Assembly (NCBI GenBank): GCA_045590215.1
Contig: JAZNQO010000013.1
Coordinates: forward strand, 92,140-156,139
Length of the DNA stretch: 64,000 nucleotides
From: RUG563 sp045590215
Lineage (GTDB): Bacteria > Bacillota > Clostridia > Christensenellales > Aristaeellaceae
Direction: 5' to 3'
Shown here: positions 1 through 9,072 of the stretch, in pieces
Layout of the letters: each line of letters opens with the position of its first letter
Numbering within the stretch: the first letter of the stretch is position 1
Program-made: the position numbers and the translations under genes
Notes under the pieces: generated by a model
The model's input: only the letters and a program-made list of their open reading frames with translations
Databases searched by the model: none
What the model was told of the DNA's origin: nothing

Positions 1-522
1 ATCGTACAAATCGGGCGCATGAAAAGGGAAACGCTGATGGGGTTTGGCCGGGTGGCAGTGTACACCGGGCTGTTTGCGCTTGCCGAATACGGGCTGATGA
101 TGTTCTTTCGCAGGGCGGCTACCGGTGCAGGAAAGATGATTACACTCGGTGATATTGTGGATCAGCGGATGTTCAGCCATGTTTTCAGCCAGTCTTTCCT
201 TGATTACAGCTTTTGTATGGCACTTGCAGTACTGGAAACGGCAGCGGCAGGCTGCTTCTTTTATCAGGCAGTAAGAGCAAAAACGGACGCCCGGACGACA
301 AGCAAAGGCATATTCTGGCTTCTGATGCTGCCGGGGGTGGAAATGTCTCTGCTGCCGTTCCCTGGCTGCACGGTGCTGATTTTATGCGTTGTTTGCTTCA
401 TCTTTCGCAAGAAAATGCCCTTTGACAAGGTGCGTTTGCCTTATGCCGCAAAGGCTGTGCTGATGGTGCTGTTTGCCATGGTGAAAACATGGATTGCCTA
501 TCGGCTGGGGATGGGGGCGTGA
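1..522 (+). CDS. Integral membrane protein, 5'-partial
   Basis: The reading frame is open from base 1, so the gene probably begins outside the window. The first in-frame ATG (19) has no ribosome binding site before it. The visible part is about 170 residues, strongly hydrophobic, with around four to five membrane segments separated by short basic loops. I do not recognise a family. It lies just upstream of the PIG-V-like mannosyltransferase gene and its stop is five bases before that start, so the two are probably co-transcribed and both membrane-embedded. Confidence 0.6.
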   Translation: MVQIGRMKRETLMGFGRVAVYTGLFALAEYGLMMFFRRAATGAGKMITLGDIVDQRMFSHVFSQSFLDYSFCMALAVLETAAAGCFFYQAVRAKTDARTTSKGIFWLLMLPGVEMSLLPFPGCTVLILCVVCFIFRKKMPFDKVRLPYAAKAVLMVLFAMVKTWIAYRLGMGA

Positions 523-526
523 GGCC

Positions 527-1636
527 ATGAAAAAGCGTTTGCTCAATTGGGCTCTTATTGCCCTGACGGTGGTTTTGATCCATGATGTGATGCTGGTGCT
601 GGGCTGCCTGATGGTAAAGGGCACGGTTTCCTGGGACAGCTTGAAAACACTGGTTTTGGAAAGGCTCACCATGCCCGGCGATGCGCCAAGATATTTGCAG
701 ATTGCAAGGGAAGGGTATGTAACGGAAGGGGCGGACGCCATCAATTTAGTGTTTTATCCCTTGTATCCGTTTTTGATGCGCATTTTTTCCTTTGGGGTTT
801 TGGATCTGGCCGCTGTGGGTATGACCATATCACGGCTTTCCCTGATGGGAGCCGGGATCGCCTTATATGAGCTGATTAAAGTGAACAGTGATGAAGAGGC
901 GGCGTGGACGGGCGTATTGATGATGGCCGTTTATCCCTTTTCCATGTTCACGGTGGGGGTTTACACGGAAAGCCTGTTTTTGTTTCTGACCATCGGGTGC
1001 ATGCTGGCCATTAGGAAAGAGAAAATGCCGCTGGCCGGGGTCATTGGCTTTTTGGCGGCATTGACGAGGGTGCAGGGCATGCTGCTGATTTTCCCGGCGG
1101 TGTATTATGCGGTGGCAGGGGCACTGCAAAAGGAAAACAGAAGAAAAATCAAGTGGACGGACGCCGCTGTTTTCCTGATACCTATGGGGTTTGCGGTGTA
1201 CTTGATGATCAATTATCATCTGCACGGCAACGCTTTCCAATTCCTGCTTTACGAGGAAGGGGAGCCCTGGTATCAGACCACCAAATGGGTGGGGACAAAC
1301 ATCGCCCAGCAATATCAAAATGCGATTGAATTTGCCGGGCTGGAAATCATTATCTATTGGCCGCAGATGATTCTCTTCTTCGTTGCGGCAGGGATTTTAC
1401 TCGTAGGCATCAAGGAAAATATCCGGATGGAATATCTGCTGTATGGGGCGGTTTATCTGGGGTTCACTTATCTTTCCGGCTGGATGATCAGCGGCGGCAG
1501 GTATATGCTGTGCTGCTTCCCGTGCTTTATGGTGCTTTCGCAAATGCAGAAGGGCAGGAAGATTGCGCTTGCAATCAGTGCGGTGCTGTTTGCTGTGTAC
1601 AGTTACTTCTTCTTGGCCGGGTACGCCATTATGTGA
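527..1636 (+). CDS. PIG-V-like membrane mannosyltransferase
   Basis: A polytopic membrane protein of 369 residues with about eight hydrophobic segments. After the first one, the extracytoplasmic loop carries DAPRYLQIAREGY and then NLVFYPLYPF. This is the arrangement of the GT76/PIG-V family, where an acidic residue near W/D-A-x-x-Y takes part in transfer of mannose from a lipid-linked donor. The acceptor cannot be told. The start at 527 is preferred over an in-frame ATG at 494, which lies inside the upstream gene and would add an unlikely basic extension. Confidence 0.7.
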   Translation: MKKRLLNWALIALTVVLIHDVMLVLGCLMVKGTVSWDSLKTLVLERLTMPGDAPRYLQIAREGYVTEGADAINLVFYPLYPFLMRIFSFGVLDLAAVGMTISRLSLMGAGIALYELIKVNSDEEAAWTGVLMMAVYPFSMFTVGVYTESLFLFLTIGCMLAIRKEKMPLAGVIGFLAALTRVQGMLLIFPAVYYAVAGALQKENRRKIKWTDAAVFLIPMGFAVYLMINYHLHGNAFQFLLYEEGEPWYQTTKWVGTNIAQQYQNAIEFAGLEIIIYWPQMILFFVAAGILLVGIKENIRMEYLLYGAVYLGFTYLSGWMISGGRYMLCCFPCFMVLSQMQKGRKIALAISAVLFAVYSYFFLAGYAIM

Positions 1637-1639
1637 CGG

Positions 1640-1669
1640 TTGACAGAAGAAAGAAAAAGGCGGTATAAT
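1640..1669 (+). promoter_or_regulatory. Sigma-A promoter of the tsaE-tsaB-rimI operon
   Basis: TTGACA (1640-1645), an 18-base spacer and TATAAT (1664-1669): both hexamers are perfect consensus. The -35 begins four bases after the mannosyltransferase stop. A TTG-initiated extension of tsaE would lie over this promoter, which argues for the downstream ATG at 1703. Confidence 0.85.
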
Positions 1670-1702
1670 GCCAAAGCTATATTCAGAAAGGGGGCAAGAC
1701 GC

Positions 1703-2146
1703 ATGATCAGCCGTTCGGCACAGGAAACGAGGAATATCGGGGAAAGGCTGTCCATGCAGCTGAATCCCGGCGATGTGGTGCTGCTGGAAGGGGATTTGGG
1801 CGCCGGAAAGAGCGAACTGGCAAGAGGGATTGCGAGAGGCCTTGGCATTCAGGGTGCCGTGCCCAGTCCGTCCTTTACCATCCTCAACGCCTATGATGAA
1901 GGCCGCTGTCCTCTTTATCATTTTGACTGGTATCGCATTGAAGATGCCAATGAAATCTACGAAATGGGCATGGAAGAGCAGCTGGGCGGAGACGGCATTG
2001 CACTAATTGAATGGAGCGAAAGAGCCAAGGAATGCTTGCCCGAAAAACTGCTGAAAATCGAAATTACAACAATTGATGAAAACACAAGAGAAATGCGCTT
2101 TGAGCCGGTGGGCGGCTTTCATTTTGAGGAGAAGAAATTAAGATGA
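1703..2146 (+). CDS. tsaE: tRNA threonylcarbamoyladenosine biosynthesis ATPase TsaE
   Basis: A small P-loop ATPase of 147 residues needed with TsaB and TsaD to make t6A37 on ANN-decoding tRNAs. The Walker A motif is GDLGAGKSELA (residues ~33-43). It is followed by the family's PSPSFTILNAY and YHFDWYRI blocks and by IEWSERA near the C-terminus. Length is normal. The start at 1703 follows a GAAAGGGGG ribosome binding site and leaves a short leader after the consensus promoter. The stop overlaps the tsaB ATG by four bases (ATGA), so translation is probably coupled. Confidence 0.95.
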   Translation: MISRSAQETRNIGERLSMQLNPGDVVLLEGDLGAGKSELARGIARGLGIQGAVPSPSFTILNAYDEGRCPLYHFDWYRIEDANEIYEMGMEEQLGGDGIALIEWSERAKECLPEKLLKIEITTIDENTREMRFEPVGGFHFEEKKLR

Positions 2147-2841
2147 TTTTGCTGTTGATTGATACATCCGGCCCGGTAGCCGGAGTTTGCCTGATGGATG
2201 AAGGAAAGGTGCGCTATGAAGGGATGTGCATCAATAGTTTTACCCATTCCCGGTCCATTTTGCCGATGGTGGAGGAGGCGTATCTGCACACTGGCCTCAC
2301 CATAGACAATACTGATTATTTCGCCTGCGTCACAGGCCCCGGTTCCTTTACCGGCGTGCGCATCGGGGTCAGCACGGTAAAAGGTCTTGCGCAGGTTGGA
2401 GACAAAAAGTGCATTGCCGTGGATGCCTTGGAAAGCATGGCCAAAGGCATTTGTTATTTTGACGGCGTCATTTGCCCCATTCAGGACGCAAGAGCCGGGC
2501 AGGTATACGGCGCAGCGTTTATGGGCGGCAGCATGGAAAGGCTGATGGAGGATGCGCCGATGATGCTGGAAGAGTATCTGGAAAAGGTGTGCTCCTTTGG
2601 AAAACAGATGATTTTTACCGGGGACGGCATGCCGGTGCAAAGGGAAAAGATAGCGGCGATGCTGGGCGACAAGGCCACCTTTGCGCCGTCGCATCTTTCG
2701 TATCTGCGCCCGGCAGCGGCGGCGGAACTGGCGTGGCAAAAGAGGGAGGAAGCGGTATCCTATCTGGACTTGCAGCCGCTTTACCTGCGTGCCCCCTCTG
2801 CGGAGCGGCAGAAGAACCTAAAGGAGAGAATAAATGGCTGA
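2143..2841 (+). CDS. tsaB: tRNA threonylcarbamoyladenosine biosynthesis protein TsaB
   Basis: TsaB is the ASKHA-fold partner of TsaD in t6A synthesis. It is a scaffold rather than the catalytic subunit. The protein begins LLIDTSG and contains TGPGSFTGVRIGVSTVKGLA (residues ~66-85), the hallmark of the family, with the variable C-terminal half ending in a PLYLRAPSAE block typical of TsaB. The 232-residue length is usual. The gene overlaps tsaE by four bases and rimI by eight, giving a tight tsaE-tsaB-rimI unit as in many Firmicutes. Confidence 0.95.
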   Translation: MILLLIDTSGPVAGVCLMDEGKVRYEGMCINSFTHSRSILPMVEEAYLHTGLTIDNTDYFACVTGPGSFTGVRIGVSTVKGLAQVGDKKCIAVDALESMAKGICYFDGVICPIQDARAGQVYGAAFMGGSMERLMEDAPMMLEEYLEKVCSFGKQMIFTGDGMPVQREKIAAMLGDKATFAPSHLSYLRPAAAAELAWQKREEAVSYLDLQPLYLRAPSAERQKNLKERING

Positions 2842-3334
2842 CGTGAATATCCGGCGCATGACCATAAATGACGTGGATGCGGTGCATGCAATTGAATATG
2901 CTACCTTTCCAAAGCCGTGGCAAAGGGAAGATTATGTCAAGGAAATGACCCAGAACACCTGCGCCCGGTATCTGGTGGCGGAGGATGGAGGAAAGGTGAT
3001 CGGCTTTGCCGGTACATGGATTGTGCTGGACGAAGCGCATATTACAAACGTGGCCGTGCTGGAAGATTACAGGGGCAGAGGCATTGGGAAGAAGCTCACA
3101 AGTGCGCTGATGCAATATGCGGCGAACCTCGGCGTCACCTATGCCACCTTGGAAGTGCGCAGAAGCAACGAACGGGCGCAGAACCTCTATAAAGCCCTGG
3201 GATTTCAATATGTGGGCGTGCGCAAGAAATATTATGAAGACAACGGAGAAGACGCCTTTATCTTCTGCTGTATCTCCATGCCCAAGGCGCAGGACGATTT
3301 TGAAGAGGAAGAAACCCTGAGAACAGTGGATTAA
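2834..3334 (+). CDS. rimI: Ribosomal protein bS18 alanine N-acetyltransferase RimI
   Basis: A GNAT acetyltransferase of 166 residues. It has INDVDAVHAIE and FPKPW near the N-terminus, an acetyl-CoA pyrophosphate loop in VLEDYRGRGIGKKLT (~residues 76-90), LEVRRSN, and the C-terminal ALGF/VGVRKKYY strand. All are characteristic of RimI, which acetylates the N-terminal alanine of S18. The last ~15 residues form an acidic tail beyond the usual domain. Its position as last gene of the tsaE-tsaB operon supports the assignment. A different GNAT substrate is possible. Confidence 0.88.
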   Translation: MADVNIRRMTINDVDAVHAIEYATFPKPWQREDYVKEMTQNTCARYLVAEDGGKVIGFAGTWIVLDEAHITNVAVLEDYRGRGIGKKLTSALMQYAANLGVTYATLEVRRSNERAQNLYKALGFQYVGVRKKYYEDNGEDAFIFCCISMPKAQDDFEEEETLRTVD

Positions 3335-3359
3335 ATTGAAAAAAAGTGGCATTTGGGTA

Positions 3360-3388
3360 TTGTCAAGCGGAAAAGAACGTGCTATAAT
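3360..3388 (+). promoter_or_regulatory. Sigma-A promoter of rpsB-tsf
   Basis: TTGTCA (3360-3365), 17-base spacer, TATAAT (3383-3388), located 26 bases after the rimI stop. It is followed by a ~95-base structured leader before rpsB. Confidence 0.85.
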
Positions 3389-3402
3389 TTGAAAGATCAC
3401 GC

Positions 3403-3462
3403 ACGCGCGCTGATTTGCCGTTTGTGCCGGGGAACCGGTGGCCGGCAAAGGTGACGCTCGCG
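3403..3462 (+). promoter_or_regulatory. Structured rpsB mRNA leader, possible S2 autoregulatory site
   Basis: Between the promoter and the rpsB ribosome binding site (AAGGAGG, 3475-3481) there is a GC-rich imperfect hairpin. TTTGCCG (3414-3420) can pair with CGGCAAA (3443-3449). Inside it CCGG (3427-3430) can pair with CCGG (3435-3438) around a GGAA tetraloop, and flanking CGCG tracts may extend it. Ribosomal-protein operons often carry leaders of this kind that bind the encoded protein. No regulatory role is shown here. Confidence 0.4.
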
Positions 3463-3490
3463 GAGGAAAATAACAAGGAGGAAACTCAAA

Positions 3491-4222
<732 letters not shown>

Positions 4223-4264
4223 TTGCGATTATATCCTTGATTTTCGATAAGGAGGACAACTACA

Positions 4265-4921
4265 ATGGCTGCTATTACTGCTGCAATGGTAAAAGAACTG
4301 CGTGAACGCACCCAGGCCGGTATGCTGGATTGCAAAAAGGCTCTTAATGAATCTGACGGCGATATGGAAAAGGCCGTTGCCTATCTGCGTGAAAAGGGTC
4401 TGGCTGCTGCCGCTAAGAAGGCTGGCCGTGTGGCCGCCGAAGGCGCCGTGGAAAGCTACATCCACATGGGCGGCAAAATTGGCGTTCTGGTGGAAGTGAA
4501 CTGCGAAACTGACTTCGTTGCCAACACCGAAACCTTCAAGAACCTGTGCCATGACATCGCTCTGCAGATTGCCGCTGCCAATCCCCAGTACATCAACAAG
4601 GAAGACGTTCCCGCTTCCGTGCTGGACAGCGAAAAGGAAATCCTGCGTCAGCAGGCTCTGAACGAAGGCAAGCCCGAAAAGATCGTGGATCGCATGGTGG
4701 AAGGCCGTATTTCCAAGTATTATGCCGAAAACTGCCTGATGGAACAGGCTTTCGTTAAGAATCCTGACATCACCGTGGGCACCCTGATCAACGAAGCCAC
4801 TCTGGCTTCCGGCGAAAAGATTTCTGTTCGTCGCTTCACCCGCTATGAACGCGGCGAAGGCATCGAAAAGAAAGAATCCAACCTGGCTGCCGAAATCGCC
4901 GAAATGACCGGCAAGAACTAA
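4265..4921 (+). CDS. tsf: Elongation factor Ts
   Basis: EF-Ts is the nucleotide exchange factor for EF-Tu. The N-terminal UBA-like segment ends in [13 protein letters not shown], followed by the core [15 protein letters not shown] that contacts EF-Tu. At 218 residues this is the shorter type with a reduced second core repeat, common in Firmicutes and Thermus. It has a strong GGAGG site and the same high-expression codon bias as rpsB. An intrinsic terminator follows directly, so rpsB-tsf is a discrete unit. Confidence 0.98.
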   Translation: MAAITAAMVKELRERTQAGMLDCKKALNESDGDMEKAVAYLREKGLAAAAKKAGRVAAEGAVESYIHMGGKIGVLVEVNCETDFVANTETFKNLCHDIALQIAAANPQYINKEDVPASVLDSEKEILRQQALNEGKPEKIVDRMVEGRISKYYAENCLMEQAFVKNPDITVGTLINEATLASGEKISVRRFTRYERGEGIEKKESNLAAEIAEMTGKN

Positions 4922-4933
4922 TCAAGCCTTATG

Positions 4934-4963
4934 CAGGCGGCTCAAACAGCCGCCTGTTTTTTT
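4934..4963 (+). terminator. Intrinsic terminator after tsf
   Basis: CAGGCGGCT (4934-4942) pairs perfectly with AGCCGCCTG (4948-4956) around a five-base loop, followed by seven T residues. Confidence 0.95.
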
Positions 4964-4989
4964 GAGCAAATGCAGGGAGGATAAAACAA

Positions 4990-5700
4990 ATGAATACCTA
5001 CAAGCGCATTCTTTTGAAATTGAGCGGTGAAATGCTGGGGGAAAACGGCAAGCTTTTTGACCATGGCATCATTGATAATGTGGCCGAAACGCTGGTGAAG
5101 ATTGCAAAAAGCGGCGTGGAGCTGGGCGTGGTCATCGGTGCAGGCAATATCTGGCGTGGCCGTCAGGGCGGCGAAATGGACCGGGTAACGGCGGACCAGA
5201 TGGGCATGCTGGGTACGGTGATCAACTGCTTGTGCATGCGTGATGCCGTGCAGCGTGCAGGCGGCGATGCTGTGGTCATGAGCGCATTTGAAATGAACCG
5301 GGTGTGCGAAGTGTATAACACCCAGCATGCTTTGCAGCATCTGAAGGCCGGGAAGATCGTCTTCTTTGCGGCCGGCAGCGGCAATCCCTTCTTCTCTACC
5401 GACACCGCAGTGGTGCTCCGGGCGGTGGAAGTGGGGGCGGACGCTATCCTGCTTGCCAAGAACATTGACGGCGTTTACACCGCCGACCCCAAGAAGGATC
5501 CTTCTGCCACGCTGATTCGGGAAATCAGCTATGAAAAGGCACAGGATATGCGCCTGAAGGTGATGGACAGCGCAGCTTTCGCTCTTTGCGCCGAAAACAA
5601 GGTGCCGGTGGTAAGGGTGTTTGGGCTGTATGACCCGGAAGATATTTTGAAGGTTCTCTCCGGCGATCCGATGGGCACCATTCTGACCCCCGAAAAATAA
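4990..5700 (+). CDS. pyrH: UMP kinase
   Basis: PyrH phosphorylates UMP to UDP with ATP. It belongs to the amino-acid-kinase fold and acts as a cytosolic hexamer regulated by GTP/UTP. Visible motifs are RILLKLSGEMLG at the N-terminus, GVVIGAGNIWRG, ADQMGMLGTVIN, FAAGSGNPFFSTDTAA-like nucleotide region and the ILLAKNIDGVYTADPKKD segment. Length (236) is typical. It lies after the rpsB-tsf terminator with its own GGGAGG site; I see no separate promoter, so expression may depend on read-through. The next gene is darA, not frr as is usual. Confidence 0.97.
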   Translation: MNTYKRILLKLSGEMLGENGKLFDHGIIDNVAETLVKIAKSGVELGVVIGAGNIWRGRQGGEMDRVTADQMGMLGTVINCLCMRDAVQRAGGDAVVMSAFEMNRVCEVYNTQHALQHLKAGKIVFFAAGSGNPFFSTDTAVVLRAVEVGADAILLAKNIDGVYTADPKKDPSATLIREISYEKAQDMRLKVMDSAAFALCAENKVPVVRVFGLYDPEDILKVLSGDPMGTILTPEK

Positions 5701-5734
5701 AAATGGCTGATGTATACAATTCTGAAATTGGCAG

Positions 5735-5763
5735 TTGCTATTTTGCAGAAAATCGTGTATAAT
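5735..5763 (+). promoter_or_regulatory. Sigma-A promoter of darA-holB-ricT
   Basis: TTGCTA (5735-5740), 17-base spacer, TATAAT (5758-5763), about 50 bases upstream of the darA start. Confidence 0.8.
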
Positions 5764-5811
5764 CTATTCAGATAGGTCATAAATATCTTATGTATGAAAG
5801 GAGCGCGCTCT

Positions 5812-6144
5812 ATGAAACTGATTATTGCTATTGTGCAGGATGAGGACGCTTCCCGTTTGATCAGCCATTTGATGAATGAAGGCTATGGCGTGACGAAACT
5901 GGCCACCACCGGCGGTTTCCTCAAAAGCGGCAATACCACACTGCTGGTCGGCGTGGATGATAACCGCTTTGACAGCTGCATGTCCATCATTGAAAAAATT
6001 TGCAAGAGCCGCAAGCAGATTGCCACTTCTCCCGTTACCATGGGCGGTGGTACCGCCGGGATGTATTCTCCCTATCCGATTGAAGTAACGGTGGGCGGCG
6101 CAACGGTGTTTGTGGTGCCGGTGGAGCAATTTGTTAAATTCTGA
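5812..6144 (+). CDS. darA: Cyclic-di-AMP receptor protein DarA (PstA)
   Basis: A PII-like trimeric signalling protein of 110 residues that binds c-di-AMP. The opening KLIIAIVQDEDASRLISHL, then VTKLATTGGFLKSGNTTLLV and the C-terminal GGATVFVVPVEQF, match the family closely; the TTGGFLKSGN loop is where the ligand binds in known structures. An in-frame ATG at 5794 is rejected because GAAAGGAG sits between it and 5812 as the ribosome binding site. Placement before holB and ricT matches the Bacillus yaaQ-holB-yaaT order. Confidence 0.93.
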   Translation: MKLIIAIVQDEDASRLISHLMNEGYGVTKLATTGGFLKSGNTTLLVGVDDNRFDSCMSIIEKICKSRKQIATSPVTMGGGTAGMYSPYPIEVTVGGATVFVVPVEQFVKF

Positions 6145-6160
6145 TTCTTTGGGAAAAAGG

Positions 6161-7138
6161 ATGACACTGAAAGCTTGTGCGGCGGGGAGTGAAATGCTCC
6201 TCGCCATTTGGCGTGAATTTGAAATGGGCAAATTAGCCCATGCCTATCTCTTCAGCGGCGAAAGCGGCGTGGGGAAGCGCACTTTTGTGCGCACGCTGGC
6301 GAAAGCCCTGCTTTGCACAGAAGAAGGCGAAAAGCCCTGCGGAAGATGCAGAAGCTGCAAGCGATTTGACGCAGGAACCCATGCAAACGCCTATTTTCCC
6401 GTGCCGCAGCCGAAAAAGACAAGCATCGGCGTGGATGATTTGCGGAATATGATAGGGGAATTGGGGCGGTCTTCGCTTGAGAGCGGCAGACGGGTGATTG
6501 TCGTCAATCAGGCAGATAAAATGACGCCGCAGGCGCAAAATAGTTTACTGAAAACGCTGGAAGAAGCAACGGATGGTACTTTCTTTTTTCTGGTGACGGA
6601 TAACGAACGGGCGATTTTGCCCACCATTCGCTCCCGTTGCCGGATGGTGAGGGTGCCGCCGTGGAAGGATGAAAGAATTTACAGCACGCTGACCGCCATG
6701 GGGCTGGACGGCAATCGGGCGAAGGAGCTGACACGCCTCTCTGAAGGCAGCCTTGGCAAAGCCCTCAAAATGCAGGATGATGACGCCTACTGGGCAGACA
6801 GGGAAACCGTACAGCAGAGCTTTTTGCAGATTCGCCGTGCGGCGGATATTCCTTCTGCCGGGCAGGTGCTGAAAAACAAAAAAGATCAGGCAGAGGAATT
6901 GCTCTCCATTCTGGAAAGGGAAATCCGCAGGCTCATGGAAGCCAAGGAAACGGGCAGGGAAGCGGACACCGCCTTTTTTCCGGCGCATTGGCAAAATGCG
7001 GATGTGCCATCCCTGATGCGGATTGAAGATGCAGTTTTGCGCTGCAAACGCTATAAATTATCAAACGTCGGCTGGGCGGCCAATTCGGAAAGCCTGATGC
7101 AGACGATTGCGGAGGAAACAGCAAAATGGCAACAGTAA
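6161..7138 (+). CDS. holB: DNA polymerase III delta' subunit
   Basis: The delta' subunit is part of the clamp loader that opens the beta clamp. The AAA+ core has a P-loop GESGVGKR with Arg in place of the usual Thr/Ser, typical of the non-hydrolysing delta' subunit. A zinc module CGRCRSC follows (~residues 65-72), then VVNQADKMTPQAQNSLLKTLEE and a sensor segment TIRSRCRMV. The start could be ATG 6161, with a purine-rich AAAAAGG directly before it, or ATG 6194 after GGGGAGTGA. The stop overlaps ricT by 13 bases. Confidence 0.9.
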   Translation: MTLKACAAGSEMLLAIWREFEMGKLAHAYLFSGESGVGKRTFVRTLAKALLCTEEGEKPCGRCRSCKRFDAGTHANAYFPVPQPKKTSIGVDDLRNMIGELGRSSLESGRRVIVVNQADKMTPQAQNSLLKTLEEATDGTFFFLVTDNERAILPTIRSRCRMVRVPPWKDERIYSTLTAMGLDGNRAKELTRLSEGSLGKALKMQDDDAYWADRETVQQSFLQIRRAADIPSAGQVLKNKKDQAEELLSILEREIRRLMEAKETGREADTAFFPAHWQNADVPSLMRIEDAVLRCKRYKLSNVGWAANSESLMQTIAEETAKWQQ

Positions 7139-8043
7139 TTGGCGTTCGTTTCAGGAACGCAGGAAAGCTTTATTATTTCAACCCCGGCCAGCTTTGGCCC
7201 ACCGCCGGGGATGCCGTGATTGTGGAAACGGTGCGCGGCATGGAATACGGCGAAGTAGTGACGGGGGTCAGGGAAATCAACGATGATTTGATCACGCCGC
7301 CGCTGAAGATGGTGATTCGTATCGCCACGGAAGAGGATGCCAAGCATCATGCGGAAAACGTGAGCAAGGAAAAGGATGCGCTGGACATTTGCCAGAAAAA
7401 GGTGGACGAGCATAAACTGCAGATGAAGCTTGTGGGCTGCGAATACACCTTTGATAATTCCAAGATTCTTTTCTATTTCACCTCCGATAAGCGTGTGGAT
7501 TTCCGGGTATTGGTGAAGGATCTGGCAGGCGTCTTCCGCACGAGGATTGAGCTGCGTCAGATTGGCGTTCGGGACGAAGCGAAGATGATGGGCGGCCTTG
7601 GCATTTGCGGCCGTCAGGTTTGCTGTGCCGCTTTCCTGGGGGATTTCCAGCCCGTGTCCATCAAGATGGCCAAGGAACAGAGCCTTTCCCTCAACCCCAA
7701 TAAGATTTCCGGCGTGTGCGGACGGCTTATGTGCTGCCTGAAATATGAGGAAGATCACTACGAAGCGACCCGGAAGCAGATGCCCAAAGTTGGCAAAGAA
7801 GTGATCACGCCCGACGGCAACGGCACCGTGATTGACCTGAATATCCTGAAAGAGACCGTGCGTGTGCGCATGCCCAAGGGCGATAGTTTTGAGCAGAAGG
7901 ATTATCCCATGCAGGACGTGAAGCGCATCATGCCTGGCCAGAAAGGGAACAAGCAGGAAGCGGAAGAGCCGGAAGAAATAGAAGACGAAGTGGACGAAGC
8001 CGAAGAAAATTTGGAAGAACTGGCAGAACTGACAGAAGAATAA
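7126..8043 (+). CDS. ricT: RicT/YaaT (PSP1 domain regulator of RNA processing and sporulation)
   Basis: Homologue of Bacillus YaaT, a PSP1-domain protein that with RicA and RicF forms an iron-sulphur complex acting on RNase Y and on the phosphorelay. The N-terminus VIGVRFRNAGKLYYFNPG and the block RIELRQIGVRDEAKMMGGLG, followed by the cysteine cluster GICGRQVCC and VCGRLMCC, fit the family; the cysteines would hold the [4Fe-4S] clusters. The C-terminal ~35 residues are highly acidic. It follows holB as in Bacillus. A strong terminator follows. Confidence 0.92.
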   Translation: MATVIGVRFRNAGKLYYFNPGQLWPTAGDAVIVETVRGMEYGEVVTGVREINDDLITPPLKMVIRIATEEDAKHHAENVSKEKDALDICQKKVDEHKLQMKLVGCEYTFDNSKILFYFTSDKRVDFRVLVKDLAGVFRTRIELRQIGVRDEAKMMGGLGICGRQVCCAAFLGDFQPVSIKMAKEQSLSLNPNKISGVCGRLMCCLKYEEDHYEATRKQMPKVGKEVITPDGNGTVIDLNILKETVRVRMPKGDSFEQKDYPMQDVKRIMPGQKGNKQEAEEPEEIEDEVDEAEENLEELAELTEE

Positions 8044-8050
8044 AAAACGC

Positions 8051-8080
8051 AGCCGCAGCAGAAATCCTGCTGCGGCTTTT
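8051..8080. terminator. Terminator after ricT, possibly bidirectional
   Basis: AGCCGCAGCAG (8051-8061) pairs with CTGCTGCGGCT (8067-8077) around a five-base loop, followed by TTTT on the plus strand and preceded by an A-run that gives a T-run on the minus strand. It lies between convergent genes. Confidence 0.9.
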
Positions 8081-8181
8081 ATCATGTAATTTCGGAGAAA
8101 TCAAGCATCGATATGGAATAGAAAGCGGTTTTCGGTGGGGTGCGGGGGTAATTTTGACTCGAAAGCACTTCCCAGTATTTT

Positions 8182-9000
8182 TTATCTCTTTTCCCCAATA
8201 TAGAGAGCATGGCCGCAGGTGGCAACGATTTCCGGCTGATCGCAGACAGACATTGCCAGCTGCAGGATGGTTTCACGCATGGCGGCATCCGGCAATTGAG
8301 CGATTGCTTCTTCCCGGCCGTAAGCGAAACTGCGGACAGAAGAAACGGCGATTTTTTGATAGCCATTGTTGGAAAACAAAGCTTCAATTTCGGAAACGGT
8401 GGGATAATAGCCCTCCTGAAAGCCGACGGAAGCGTTATTGTTGAATTGGCCGGTTTGGAAAACATGGTTCAGATTTTCTGCGTTCACCTGTGCCGGAGCA
8501 AAACAATACCTGTCCACAATGGCAATGCTGCCGGACAGATAAGGAATAAAAGCAGCAAAGACAAGGCCGCCCTTTTTCAGCACCCGATGCACTTCGCGGA
8601 CGCATGTTTCTCTTTCGCACTCTTCCAGCAAATGATACAAAGGTCCCATCAAAAGCACCGCATCGAAGGATTCATCCGGGTAAATGTGCAAATCAAGGGC
8701 ATTGACCACATCACAGGAAACCATATTTTCGTTAGGGTTAGAGTGCAGCTTCTCTTTTGCCTGCCGGATGTGCTTTTCCGAAAGATCGGCCAAATACATA
8801 TGGTGGCCAAGGTTTGCCAGCGGGAAAGAGTAAGCCCCGGACGCACCGCCAAGATCTAAAATGGCAGCGTTCTTTGGTAAATGGCGCAGCAGGATTTTCA
8901 TGGTCATTTCAAATTCCAAGCGTCCGCTGGCAGTAGCGGCCAAGCGGTTATCTTCATCAAAAGATTGATAATAGGCGTTGATTTTGCTGAAATCGGTCAT
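8182..9000 (-). CDS. Class I SAM-dependent methyltransferase
   Basis: A cytosolic Rossmann-fold methyltransferase of 272 residues. Motif I is AAILDLGGASGAYSFPLA (residues ~43-60), motif II is MYLADLS, and the acidic/post-I region FDAVLLMGPLYHL resembles Methyltransf_11/25 small-molecule or protein enzymes. The substrate cannot be told. It starts just downstream of the terminator of the Leu T-box operon with a GAAAGGAG site. No promoter is evident, so it may be expressed by read-through. Confidence 0.8.
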   Translation of the reverse strand: MTDFSKINAYYQSFDEDNRLAATASGRLEFEMTMKILLRHLPKNAAILDLGGASGAYSFPLANLGHHMYLADLSEKHIRQAKEKLHSNPNENMVSCDVVNALDLHIYPDESFDAVLLMGPLYHLLEECERETCVREVHRVLKKGGLVFAAFIPYLSGSIAIVDRYCFAPAQVNAENLNHVFQTGQFNNNASVGFQEGYYPTVSEIEALFSNNGYQKIAVSSVRSFAYGREEAIAQLPDAAMRETILQLAMSVCDQPEIVATCGHALYIGEKR

Positions 9001-9020
9001 GGGAGGCTCCTTTCATTTAC

Positions 9021-9053
9021 AAAAACGCCCACAAGAAAAACATCTTGTGGGCG
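9021..9053 (-). terminator. Intrinsic terminator of the Leu T-box operon
   Basis: On the minus strand CGCCCACAAG and CTTGTGGGCG (plus 9044-9053 and 9026-9035) form a perfect 10-bp stem with an eight-base loop, followed by TTTTTG. Confidence 0.92.
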
Positions 9054-9072
9054 AAAATGTTTTTGGTGAGCA

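Noticed and set aside
1640..1702. N-terminal extension of tsaE from a TTG
   Set aside because: The stretch is the operon promoter (TTGACA-N18-TATAAT). A good ribosome binding site precedes the ATG at 1703.
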